A stretch of DNA of 64,000 nt from GCA-2683825 sp965662355 (lineage in GTDB: Bacteria; Planctomycetota; UBA1135; GCA-002686595). Below are positions 41,443-49,728 of this stretch, in pieces. Numbering within the stretch: the stretch's first letter is position 1; each line of letters opens with the position of its first letter. The notes below the pieces were generated by a model. That model was not told the DNA's origin. It made no database searches and saw nothing but the letters and a program-made list of their open reading frames with translations. The position numbers and the translations under genes were made by a program. Location: NCBI GenBank assembly GCA_965662355.1, contig CBFIHP010000014.1, positions 62,001-126,000 on the forward strand, given 5' to 3'.

Positions 41443-42132
41443 ATGAGCAATCAAAAAGTCACCGAGACGTTCGACAAGTGGGCGGATGAGGGCCGGGACA
41501 AGGGGCTCGAAGACAACCATGGTGACGTGGTGTGCCAGGTCATCGAAAAGATGCAGCTCGCCCCAGGCGAAAAAGTCCTGGATCTAGGTTGTGGCAACGG
41601 CTGGGCGACGCGCCTGATCGCCCAGGCGAACGCGGGTGTGCAGGCGGTCGGCGTGGACTCCTCGCCGAAAATGATCGCGCGCGCCGACGAGCTCCACAGC
41701 TTCACGATCCGCTCGCGATACGACTTCGGCTCGATCGAAGCACTCGATTTCAAAGACGAGGAGTTTGAGCGCGTCTTCTCGATGGAAGCCCTTTACTACG
41801 TCGAGGACCTCGAGAAGACCCTGGCGGAGGCCTGCCGGGTACTGAAGCCTGGCGGCAAGGCTGAAATTCTCGTCGACTACTACGAGGAAAGCCCGGCGTC
41901 GGCAAACTGGGGTGAGATCATGGGTTTGAAACTCCATCGGCTCAGCGAGGATGGCTGGAAGGAAGCCATGACGAAGGCCGGCTTTGCGACCGTCGGGACC
42001 TCGCGCGTCATCGATTCGCGCGGCCCGGGGGACGAGGCCAGTTTCAAGCGTGACGAGTGCGAACCCGACTGGAGCGCAAAGGTCGCACTGCACGAAGCGG
42101 GTACGCTTTGGATCCACGCGGAAAAGGCATAG
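41443..42132 (+). CDS. SAM-dependent methyltransferase (UbiE/Methyltransf_11 type)
   Basis: A 229-residue class I methyltransferase. Motif I VLDLGCGNGWATR (46-58) binds the adenosine moiety, GVDSSPKMIARA is motif II, SMEALYYVED is the post-II strand, and EACRVLKPGGKAEI is the post-III strand, all in normal order. The substrate is unknown. The ATG at 41443 lies about 55 bp after a plausible promoter; a longer frame from 41383 would include it. The following sulfatase-like gene begins 38 bp downstream on the same strand and may be co-transcribed. Confidence 0.82.
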   Translation: MSNQKVTETFDKWADEGRDKGLEDNHGDVVCQVIEKMQLAPGEKVLDLGCGNGWATRLIAQANAGVQAVGVDSSPKMIARADELHSFTIRSRYDFGSIEALDFKDEEFERVFSMEALYYVEDLEKTLAEACRVLKPGGKAEILVDYYEESPASANWGEIMGLKLHRLSEDGWKEAMTKAGFATVGTSRVIDSRGPGDEASFKRDECEPDWSAKVALHEAGTLWIHAEKA

Positions 42133-42170
42133 CAGAGGCGTTGGGGCTAGCCAACGCTCCGGGTATCAAC

Positions 42171-43490
42171 ATGCGCACGGGGATGATAAGAACTCCATTC
42201 CTAGCATTGCTTCTCGCCAGCGCCTGTGGCGACGAACGACTCCAGGGCTGGGAAGGCGACGCTCCGCCGAACATCCTGTTCATCACGGTCGATACCCTGC
42301 GCGCCGATGCGCTGGGATTGTACGGATACAAGAAGCCCACCAGTCCCGAACTGGATGCCTTTGCGAAGACGGCGACGGTCTTCGAACAGGCGATGTCCTC
42401 GTCCTCGTGGACACTGCCGAGCTTCGCATCGCTTTTCACGTCGTATTACTCGTCGACGCACAAGTGCTGGAAGATCTTCTCGAAGCTGGACGAGTCCTTC
42501 GAGACCCTCGCCGAGATCTTGACGCGCCACGGTTTCGATACGGCGTGCTTCGTCAGCCACACAATGCTGAATCCCAGCCAGGGCATGCAGCAAGGCTTCG
42601 TGCATTTCGACGACAGCTATGTCGATCCCGGGGCGGGCACCCAGCTGCGTATCTCCTCGGAACACATCTCGGACAGTGGGGTTCATTTCCTACAAGAAAA
42701 GGCGGCCGCTCAGGATGGAGTGCCGTGGATGCTGTGGCTGCATTACTTCGATCCGCACTCCGCCTACATGCCGCACGAAGGCATCACCGGAACGTTCCTG
42801 CCCGAGACGATCAACCCCCGCCTGCAGGAGCGTGGAAAGTATGACGGCGAGATCAAGTACACCGACTTCCACCTCGGGCGTGTCTTCCAGGCGCTCGAGG
42901 CCCAGGGATTGGCGGACGACACGATCGTCGTGTTCGTCGCCGATCACGGCGAAGAGTTCTGGGAGCACGGAAACACCGAACACGGCAGCACGCTCTACAA
43001 CGAGCTTGTGCGCGTCCCCCTCTTGATCCGTATCCCCGGAGAAGAGCCACGCCTGGTTCGCCAGGTCATTCGCACGGTCGATGTGATGCCGACGCTGCTC
43101 GATTACTCACGGGCAACGATCGACTTCGAGATCGAGGGCAAGTCGCTGCGAAAGCTGATCGAGGGACAGCACCTCTCCCTGCCCCCGGCTTTGCTGGAGA
43201 TCCAGCAGAGCGAGAAGACGATGATGAAAGCCATCGTCCGAGAGCCCTGGAAACTCGTGCATAACATCTCCGAGAAGCGCTTCGAGCTGTATGACCTCGA
43301 GGCCGATCCTGGCGAAACAAACGACCTCAGCGCTCAGCACGCCGACGTTGTCACAGAGCTCGGACGCACACTCAGCACGATGGTCAGGCAGGCCGAGGTG
43401 CACGGAAGGGGCTACAATGCCTCGAGCACCGAAGACGTATCTCCAGGCCAGCTCGAGGCCCTACGTGGGTTGGGGTACATCGGCGAATGA
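42171..43490 (+). CDS. Sulfatase-superfamily lipoprotein lacking the FGly cysteine (copy 2)
   Basis: A 439-residue paralog of the protein at 37447. Lipoprotein signal with lipobox ASAC (Cys19); metal ligand Asp41 in TVDTLRAD; VADHGEEFWEHG later. The nucleophile site reads TLPSF (81-85): Thr81 for Cys and Phe85 for Arg, so no formylglycine can form. Near the end the two copies share GLGYIGE/ELGYTGE. The ATG at 42171 is preferred because it gives a normal signal length. It overlaps the second MORN lipoprotein by 4 bp. Enzymatic role unknown; a phosphodiesterase or phosphoglycerol transferase-like activity is as likely as sulfatase. Confidence 0.8.
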   Translation: MRTGMIRTPFLALLLASACGDERLQGWEGDAPPNILFITVDTLRADALGLYGYKKPTSPELDAFAKTATVFEQAMSSSSWTLPSFASLFTSYYSSTHKCWKIFSKLDESFETLAEILTRHGFDTACFVSHTMLNPSQGMQQGFVHFDDSYVDPGAGTQLRISSEHISDSGVHFLQEKAAAQDGVPWMLWLHYFDPHSAYMPHEGITGTFLPETINPRLQERGKYDGEIKYTDFHLGRVFQALEAQGLADDTIVVFVADHGEEFWEHGNTEHGSTLYNELVRVPLLIRIPGEEPRLVRQVIRTVDVMPTLLDYSRATIDFEIEGKSLRKLIEGQHLSLPPALLEIQQSEKTMMKAIVREPWKLVHNISEKRFELYDLEADPGETNDLSAQHADVVTELGRTLSTMVRQAEVHGRGYNASSTEDVSPGQLEALRGLGYIGE

Positions 43491-44173
43491 AACGCTTGTT
43501 GCCCCTTGTCGTGGTGGCCTTGATCTCAGGTTTCTTGCTGTCCACGCTTCCTGGTTGCTCGGATCCTGAGCGCACGCTGTACTACGGCAACGGGAAACCC
43601 TGGTCGCAGATCCAGTATCGCGACGGACAACCCCACGGAACATGGATCACCTGGCACGAGAACGGGCACAAGAAGTCCGAGGGGACCTACGGAAGAGGCA
43701 AGAAAGAGGGACGCTGGACGACGTGGTTCGAGGATGGCAAGACCTCCTCGACAAGCGAGTTCAAGGGCGGCCACCGCCATGGAGCGTGGCAGCAGTTCTA
43801 TCCCTCGGGCGAGCCGGCGCAGGTTGGCCACTACGTGGGTGGCAGGCGCGACGGCAAGTGGATCGACTACTTCGGCACGGGAATTCCGCGCGGCGAAGCC
43901 ACCTATAAGTCCGGTGCGCGCCACGGCGAGTACATCGCCAATCACGAGAACGGCGAGCTCCTACAGCTCGAAACGTATGTCGAAGGCATCCGGCATGGCC
44001 CCTACAAACTGGGAGCGGACACGGGCTCTCTCCACGTCATCGGCCAATACGACCAGAACAAGAAGGACGGTCGCTGGACGTACTACAACCTTCCGGACAA
44101 GCCCGGAGCCGAGCTCACCATCAACAAGGCCGCCTCAGGGATCTACAAGAACGGCAAGAAGATCGGAAGCTGA
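43487..44173 (+). CDS. MORN/YwqK-repeat lipoprotein (copy 2)
   Basis: A 228-residue lipoprotein (lipobox LPGC, Cys24) and paralog of the 38799 gene. The repeats again read G-x-W-x-x-W/F-x-x-(N/D)G with a GxY strand; examples are HGTWITWHENG and GRWTTWFEDG. The C-terminal third is longer and more diverged than in copy 1. The ATG overlaps the sulfatase-like stop (ATGA), exactly as in copy 1, which points to duplication of a whole two-gene unit. It ends 3 bp from the convergent protease gene. Confidence 0.8.
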   Translation: MKRLLPLVVVALISGFLLSTLPGCSDPERTLYYGNGKPWSQIQYRDGQPHGTWITWHENGHKKSEGTYGRGKKEGRWTTWFEDGKTSSTSEFKGGHRHGAWQQFYPSGEPAQVGHYVGGRRDGKWIDYFGTGIPRGEATYKSGARHGEYIANHENGELLQLETYVEGIRHGPYKLGADTGSLHVIGQYDQNKKDGRWTYYNLPDKPGAELTINKAASGIYKNGKKIGS

Positions 44174-44176
44174 ACG

Positions 44177-45799
44177 CTACGACCCCAGGGTGAGGTCCTG
44201 GGAGTTCGTCAGCTGGAAGTTCGGCCCACCGGCTTGCGGACCGGTGAAGAGCGCCTGCGTATAAGCCGTAAGGCCGCACAACATGGGGTCCGGAGGGACC
44301 AGGATCGACGCCGAACCAAAAGGCAGACCCTCCAGGGGCAGGATGAACAAAAGGTCAATACCAAGCGAGACCAAAAGGACCTGTCCATTGCCCAGCAAGG
44401 CGCTTCCCGGCGAGCCGTAGGCGAACACGATCCCGTTCGCATAGTTGCCGATGGCCGTGAACGAACACGTCGTTCCCAAGACCGGAGGGCTAGCGGTGAA
44501 GGTGCTCATGTTCGAGCCCCCGGTGCGCGTCGCGACCGCTGCTGGGGCCGGACAGTTCGCAACAGGGGTGGTTTCCAGGAGGAGGTCGTACAGCTGGGTG
44601 CTACCGCCGGAATCGTTGCGAATCTCGATCGCATAGTCTCCCGCGGAAAGCGACGTCGCGATCTGCTCCAGCGTGCCGGCCCCGGCGCCGATCGAAGAGG
44701 CCAGGACGTTGTTGCCTCCGGCATCGTACAGGCGCAGATCCGGATCGCCGATCTGGGTCGAGTCGATGAAGTTGCCGGAATCACACGAACCGTCATTCAG
44801 CTGCTCGCTGTCGTCATAGTTGGCACCCAGCGGAGTGACGGTAACCGTCAGATCGGAACTCTGGGACAGGGAGAAGGTGAACCAATCCTGCTCGAAGCCC
44901 GCATCCAGACTCAGGGTCGAGGAGTTCGGCGGAGTGGCGCCGGTGATCGGCACCGGCATCTGCCCCACGTTCAGGGACGCCGGCAAGGCGCCCAGGTTCG
45001 TGGCCGCACCGACGGTGTTGTCGGGCTCGAAGAGGTCGCCGTAGTGACGCTGGGCGCCGCGGATGTCGTCGTGAAAGGGCCCATCGATCGAAAGCGTCAG
45101 GAAAGGCTCCATCAAGTACGTACCGTTGCTCGAACAGACGTGGCTCAATCCGATCGAGTGCCCGGCTTCGTGCGTCACGATATTGCGCATGAAACGGTTT
45201 TGGTTGGGGCTGCTGCCCCAGTTCTCGGCGACGTCGAGAACTATGTCACCGAAGGTCGGGAAGCTGGCGTAAGCGAGGACGCCACTGTTGCCATCGATCG
45301 GCTTGCCGCCGATGCGGATGTCGCCACGGCTGTTGTTGCCTGTCGACCCCCACGCGGCTCCGTCGTCCCAGTCGTTACCAGCGCTCGTGCGGCGGACGAA
45401 CTGGATCCCCGAGATCTCTTCCCAGCGATCGAGGCTTTGCTGAATACGCGCGACCCACGTGGCGCGACCGCCCTGGCCGGAGAACGCGGTATCCATCGCG
45501 TCGAAGAGTGCGCTGTCCGCGGTGCCTTCACCGATGCCGTTGGGAATGCTGAGCCCGTCGGGAACCAGACTCCACGAGAGCGTCGTCGGGGTCCCCTGGG
45601 CGCCAGGCCAGCGCGGGCCCAGATTGAACTCGAGGCGCCGGCTGAGGAGCGAATTGCGGGCCGCCATGTAGCTCTCGGACGTCCCTTCGGCGAAGCAGAT
45701 CGTGTCGGCCCAGGGGGTATCGGAGGGGTGGGAAATCTGCTGAGCCGTAGCGCTCAGGCTGGCGGCGAATGCGCCTAGAATGGACAAGAAGGGCTTCAA
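44177..45799 (-). CDS. Secreted matrixin-like zinc metallopeptidase with PPC and shared C-terminal module
   Basis: A 540-residue exported protease. A TTG at 45799 has a strong ribosome-binding site (GGGAGG, 5 bp upstream) and begins a signal peptide (LSILGAFAASLSATA); a longer ORF upstream has none. The catalytic motif is HEAGHSIGLSH (His210, Glu211, His214, His220). A pre-peptidase C-terminal (PPC) beta domain follows (DWFTFSLSQSSDLTVTV at its start). The last 120 residues are the module also seen in the proteins at 24686 and 49729, ending in DLTLG. It probably acts outside the cell on proteins. It is convergent with the MORN copy 2 gene. Confidence 0.82.
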   Translation of the reverse strand: MKPFLSILGAFAASLSATAQQISHPSDTPWADTICFAEGTSESYMAARNSLLSRRLEFNLGPRWPGAQGTPTTLSWSLVPDGLSIPNGIGEGTADSALFDAMDTAFSGQGGRATWVARIQQSLDRWEEISGIQFVRRTSAGNDWDDGAAWGSTGNNSRGDIRIGGKPIDGNSGVLAYASFPTFGDIVLDVAENWGSSPNQNRFMRNIVTHEAGHSIGLSHVCSSNGTYLMEPFLTLSIDGPFHDDIRGAQRHYGDLFEPDNTVGAATNLGALPASLNVGQMPVPITGATPPNSSTLSLDAGFEQDWFTFSLSQSSDLTVTVTPLGANYDDSEQLNDGSCDSGNFIDSTQIGDPDLRLYDAGGNNVLASSIGAGAGTLEQIATSLSAGDYAIEIRNDSGGSTQLYDLLLETTPVANCPAPAAVATRTGGSNMSTFTASPPVLGTTCSFTAIGNYANGIVFAYGSPGSALLGNGQVLLVSLGIDLLFILPLEGLPFGSASILVPPDPMLCGLTAYTQALFTGPQAGGPNFQLTNSQDLTLGS

Positions 45800-45922
45800 G
45801 GTAGCCTCCCGGGGGTCTCGAGGGGTTTCTGGGGTGCACCTTCGAGTATGACCTACTCGGCGTTGAAATGGGGGAAAAATGCAACTTCCTTCCCGGGCGG
45901 CGTATTTTGCAGCCTGAGCAGC

Positions 45923-46033
45923 ATGGAGATCCAACCCCCTCCGGTCCCGAGCCTGGGCGGCATCGGGACCGGAATCCTCACGTGCCTCGTCGGCACGCCA
46001 GGCGGGTGCTTGCTGAGGAAGCGTCGATCCTGA
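45923..46033 (+). other. Short ORF resembling an isolated C-terminal sorting tail
   Basis: A 36-codon reading frame: VPSLGGIGTGIL, then a hydrophobic stretch, then LLRKRRS and a stop. This three-part pattern (VPxL, hydrophobic helix, basic end) is that of IPTL/PEP-CTERM-type sorting tails. A longer in-frame ATG exists at 45848, but that part looks random. It lies in the gap between the protease and the lipoprotein pair on the opposite strand. It may be a gene remnant or chance; the codon use is coding-like but the frame is very short. Confidence 0.3.
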
Positions 46034-46044
46034 TAGACCAGGCT

Positions 46045-46884
46045 TCAGGGCGTGTACACCCATTCACCCGCAAGCAACTCTGGGTTGGAACCGACACGCT
46101 TCACCTCGAGCTGATACTGGTTCGTGTACTCGACGCCGGGGATGATTCCCCAGTCCAGGTCGGCCAGGTCGACGCCGACACTGGCCATATGCCAGTCGTT
46201 GCGATGTAGCTGGGCCAGATCATCGATGTCACGGTAGCCCGCGACGCCGTTCAAGATCAGATCGAACTCTTCGAGCGCATGGGTGTCGAACAGGGTGAAC
46301 AGGACTTCGCGCCCTACGAGCTGGCCGTGGAGCAGGTGGTGGACTTCGTATACCCCCGGGATGCGCTCCCGGAAGCCTGTCGGGCCCAGATGGACTTGCT
46401 CGAGGATCCGGTCACGTACCAGGTGGGCGCGATGGAGACTCGTCGCCCGCACCTCCAGGTCGTACTCGACGTAGCCCTCACCCGGATCGATCTCGAGCGG
46501 CAACCCAAAGAAGCGATAGGCCTCCAGGTGGGCGCGGCTTTGGCCATTGGTGATGGATTCGCTCGGGTCATCGAAGTCGTCGCGTGCCGAGAACCAACCC
46601 GGGGGAGGGCAGGGTTCGTAGTGTCCATCGACACGGAGCGTGCCCGGTGGAGGGCAGATGTCCCATGCGGGCAGCTCGTAGGTGCGGCAGACGACGCTGT
46701 CCGCGCCCACGAAAGAGAGCTTGGCGCAGGGCTCCATGAACCCATCCATGTCGAGCTTTCCCTGGAACATTCGGATACGCAACGACACGTTGAACGAACG
46801 AATCGACTGACAGGACGTGAGCCCCGTGCCCAGTGCGGCGAGGACCAACCCCTTCGCCCACAGGCTTGCTATTTCTTGTTTCAT
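46045..46884 (-). CDS. Lipoprotein of unknown function, paralog A of a tandem pair
   Basis: A 279-residue lipoprotein with lipobox GLTSC (Cys25). The mature part has no family I recognise. Distinct stretches shared with the neighbour are CPPPG, LPLEIDPGEGYVEYDLE, ERIPGVYEVHHLLHGQLVG and the C-terminal LLAGEWVYTP. Two Cys pairs before residue 115 suggest disulfides. It starts 10 bp after the stop of the paralog at 46895, on the same strand, and both are surface-type lipoproteins, so they probably share an operon. Its stop lies 11 bp from the short C-terminal-tail ORF on the other strand. Confidence 0.6.
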   Translation of the reverse strand: MKQEIASLWAKGLVLAALGTGLTSCQSIRSFNVSLRIRMFQGKLDMDGFMEPCAKLSFVGADSVVCRTYELPAWDICPPPGTLRVDGHYEPCPPPGWFSARDDFDDPSESITNGQSRAHLEAYRFFGLPLEIDPGEGYVEYDLEVRATSLHRAHLVRDRILEQVHLGPTGFRERIPGVYEVHHLLHGQLVGREVLFTLFDTHALEEFDLILNGVAGYRDIDDLAQLHRNDWHMASVGVDLADLDWGIIPGVEYTNQYQLEVKRVGSNPELLAGEWVYTP

Positions 46885-46894
46885 GTTTCCGCCT

Positions 46895-47743
46895 TCAGGG
46901 CGTGTACACCCACTCACCCGCCAGCTCCTCGGGGTTGGAGCCGACGTTCTTGACCGCCAGCTCATAGCTGTTTCCGTACTCGACACCGGGGAGGAACCCC
47001 CAATCCAGATCGGCCAGGCCGACGGCGACACCGGCCATGTGCCAGCCATGGCGCTGGACCAGAAAGACATCGTCGATGTCTCGGTAGCCCGCCATGTCGT
47101 TCACCGTCAGGTCGAACTGCTCGAAGGCCTTGGTGTCGAACAGCGTGAACAGAACGTTGCGGCCCACGAGCTGGGCGTGGATCAGGTGGTGGATCACATA
47201 CACGCCGGGGATGCGTTCCTGGAAGCCGGTAAGACCCGAGTGGGCCTGCTCGAGGATTCGGTCGCGGATCAAGCGCGCGCGATGGCGGCTCTTTGCGCGG
47301 ATCTCGAGCTCGTACTCGACGTAGCCTTCACCCGGATCGATCTCGAGCGGGAAACCAAAGAAGCGGTACGTATCGAAGTGCCCAAGGCCTGCATGTCCGT
47401 TGAGAATCGACTCGCTCGGATCGTAGGAGTCAGGATCGGTACTGCCAGCCCCTCCCGAGGGACATGGCACATACTCTCCAGTTGCTCCCTGGGCCCCGGG
47501 CGGGGGACAGATCGGATCGGAGGGCAGCTCGTGGACATCGCATTCGATGTTCTCGCCATCGCTGTCGACGAAGGTGAGTTTCGCACACTTGCCTACATCC
47601 CCGGTTATCTCGACCTTCCCATCCACGATGCGAACCTCCAACGTCGCGGAGTTCGAACGAAGCGTCTTGCAGGATGCGAGCCCCACGCCCAGTGCAAGGA
47701 GAATCAGTCCATGCATCCACGGGGCGGATTTCTTCTGTTTCAT
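46895..47743 (-). CDS. Lipoprotein of unknown function, paralog B of a tandem pair
   Basis: A 282-residue lipoprotein, first of the tandem pair. Lipobox GLASC (Cys25). It aligns with the downstream paralog over nearly the whole length (FPLEIDPGEGYVEYELE, ERIPGVYVIHHLIHAQLVG, AGEWVYTP at the end), with the greatest divergence in the first 100 residues. An AAGGA ribosome-binding site lies before the ATG at 47743. Function is unknown. Conservation of the C-terminal half suggests a shared fold. Confidence 0.6.
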   Translation of the reverse strand: MKQKKSAPWMHGLILLALGVGLASCKTLRSNSATLEVRIVDGKVEITGDVGKCAKLTFVDSDGENIECDVHELPSDPICPPPGAQGATGEYVPCPSGGAGSTDPDSYDPSESILNGHAGLGHFDTYRFFGFPLEIDPGEGYVEYELEIRAKSRHRARLIRDRILEQAHSGLTGFQERIPGVYVIHHLIHAQLVGRNVLFTLFDTKAFEQFDLTVNDMAGYRDIDDVFLVQRHGWHMAGVAVGLADLDWGFLPGVEYGNSYELAVKNVGSNPEELAGEWVYTP

Positions 47744-47906
47744 GCTTTCCTTCCAGTTGGGCCTCTTTGGCCGGTATACACGTGAAATGGGTCCCTGGAC
47801 CCACCGGAAGGACCGGCTCGTGAAGCTGTAGTTGCATTCAAAGTTGCGGAAACAAGCCCACGTGTCGGTAGACCGGAATAACGCCAGCTCTATCCTCTCG
47901 GGCTAG

Positions 47907-48065
47907 ATGAGCGCCCCGCAATCCGGTACACCCTGCCCGAACTGTCAAGCTCCTGCGGAAGGACGGTTTTGCCCGGAGTGCGGTCAGGACAACACCCGCC
48001 AACGGATGTTCCTCGCCCTGGTCATGGTGCTCTACATCGGCACGATCGGACTCAGGTATCTCTAG
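47907..48065 (+). CDS. 52-residue zinc-ribbon membrane peptide
   Basis: A very small protein. CPNC at 10-13 and CPEC at 22-25 form a zinc ribbon (double CxxC), followed by a basic hinge (TRQRM) and one membrane helix (FLALVMVLYIGTIGL). This is a standard layout of tiny zinc-ribbon membrane proteins. The ATG at 47907 follows a tandem-type short leader, and the TAG at 48063 overlaps the convergent symporter by 14 bp. Function unknown. Confidence 0.6.
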   Translation: MSAPQSGTPCPNCQAPAEGRFCPECGQDNTRQRMFLALVMVLYIGTIGLRYL

Positions 48066-49584
48066 CAGCGGCTTGTGCGAGCTCGTCTTCGATCCCCGAG
48101 AGCCTCTTTCGTCCGGAGGAATCCGTCAGACTCACGAGGACTCCGACGAGGCCCGACAGGACGAAGGCCGGGGGCAGCTCGGCCAGCTGCGCAAAGGCAT
48201 CCCCGACCACCGCTAGCCGTGGCGCGCCGAACTTGAACAGCGGAATGGAAAGGAAGCCCGTCACCATGGCCGCTATGGCTCCGCGGGACGTCATTCCGCG
48301 CCAGAAGAGGGAGAGGATCATCGTTGGACAGAAGGTCGCGGCGATACCGGACCAGCCAAAGATCACGAACCAGAAGATCGTGCGGTTCTCCGAGGACAGC
48401 GCAATGAACATGGCCACGCCGAAGGCCATCAAGGCCACCAACAGGGTCACCTTGCGGCTAGTGGACAGCAGGACACTGTCGGACATCTCGGGGTGGCGGA
48501 CCTTTTGATAGTAGTCACGAACCGCCGCACTCCCCGCCACGATGAGCAGTGAGTCCACGGTCGACATGATCGCGGCCAGGACGATGGCGATGTACAGCCC
48601 AACCAGGACGGCGGGCAAGAGGTGATCGACGAGCTCGGGCAAGACAGCCTCGCCGCTACCACCCAAGACCTCTGCGAGCGGCTGGCCGGGTTGGGTCAAG
48701 AGCGCACGCCCGACCATCCCGATCAGCACGGCACCGCTGTCCGCAAACAACGTCCAGAGAATCGCAACCCAGGCCCCCTTGGTGATCTCGTTCTCCGAAC
48801 GCATGGCCAGGAAACGCACGAAGATCTGTGGCGAGCCAAGAAAGCCGATCCCGATCGCGCACAGACCGATCGTGCCGCAGACCACCTCGATGCTCCATCC
48901 GGCGCCCCCACTCCACGAGAGAAGCGCCGGATCGATCGCCTCCAGGGAGGCGAACATCGCCCCGGGTCCTCCGATCGCAACCAAGCCGACAATCGGAAGC
49001 ACAACCAGCCCAAGGAACATCAATGCGCCCTGGAAGACGTCCGACCACACCGCTGCCAGGAACCCGCCCGCGACGGAATAGACCAGCACGACCGCAAAAC
49101 CGATCAACGCTCCGGCGAAGTAGTTGACACCCAGGAAGCTCTCGAACGCCTTGCCTGTCGCATCGACCTGCGCGCTGACGTAGATCGTGACGAAGATGAC
49201 CAGCGAACAGGCTGCGACAATGCGCAGCATGTGGCTGCGATCCCGAAAGCGTGATTCCAGATAGTCCGGAATCGTGATGCTGTCGTAGCGCATCGTCAGG
49301 CGGTGAAAACGCCGACTCAGAATCAACCATGCTCCTGCGACACCAAGCACCTCGCCCAGCACGACGAAAAAGGCACGCGAGCCCACCGCCGCCCCCATAC
49401 CTGTCAACCCCAAGAGCAACCAGGCCGACTCGCCAGTCGCCCGAGTGGAAAAAGCCACCGCCCAGAACCCCAGCCGCTTACCACCGGCGAAGTAGTCCTT
49501 CACATCCCGCATGCGCTTCGAAGCCAAGAACCCGATCCCGAGCAGGATCAGGAGATAGACGACGATGCCGATGACTTTCCACAC
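48052..49584 (-). CDS. Sodium/solute symporter (SSS family, PutP-like)
   Basis: A 510-residue inner-membrane carrier with about 13 predicted helices. Helix 1 begins directly at the GTG at 49584 (VWKVIGIVVYLLILLGIGF). The sequence FSTRATGESAWLLLGLTGMG near residues 45-65 matches the sodium-site segment in transmembrane helix 2, and GSAAVRDYYQKV is the conserved loop of SSS proteins. The substrate (for example proline, other amino acid or sugar) cannot be told from motifs. A longer N-terminal extension exists but is not hydrophobic. Confidence 0.82.
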   Translation of the reverse strand: MWKVIGIVVYLLILLGIGFLASKRMRDVKDYFAGGKRLGFWAVAFSTRATGESAWLLLGLTGMGAAVGSRAFFVVLGEVLGVAGAWLILSRRFHRLTMRYDSITIPDYLESRFRDRSHMLRIVAACSLVIFVTIYVSAQVDATGKAFESFLGVNYFAGALIGFAVVLVYSVAGGFLAAVWSDVFQGALMFLGLVVLPIVGLVAIGGPGAMFASLEAIDPALLSWSGGAGWSIEVVCGTIGLCAIGIGFLGSPQIFVRFLAMRSENEITKGAWVAILWTLFADSGAVLIGMVGRALLTQPGQPLAEVLGGSGEAVLPELVDHLLPAVLVGLYIAIVLAAIMSTVDSLLIVAGSAAVRDYYQKVRHPEMSDSVLLSTSRKVTLLVALMAFGVAMFIALSSENRTIFWFVIFGWSGIAATFCPTMILSLFWRGMTSRGAIAAMVTGFLSIPLFKFGAPRLAVVGDAFAQLAELPPAFVLSGLVGVLVSLTDSSGRKRLSGIEDELAQAAARDT

Positions 49585-49728
49585 GAGGCGCGCAGGATAC
49601 CATCCACCCCCTTCTGCCGATTCCGCAAAGCACCCCCGCAACGGTCTGCGTGAGACGACGGTGAGAACGGGCAAAGCGATGCGGGGCCACCGCAGTCTAC
49701 GAGCTCCAAGTCTTCCCCCCCGACCAGC

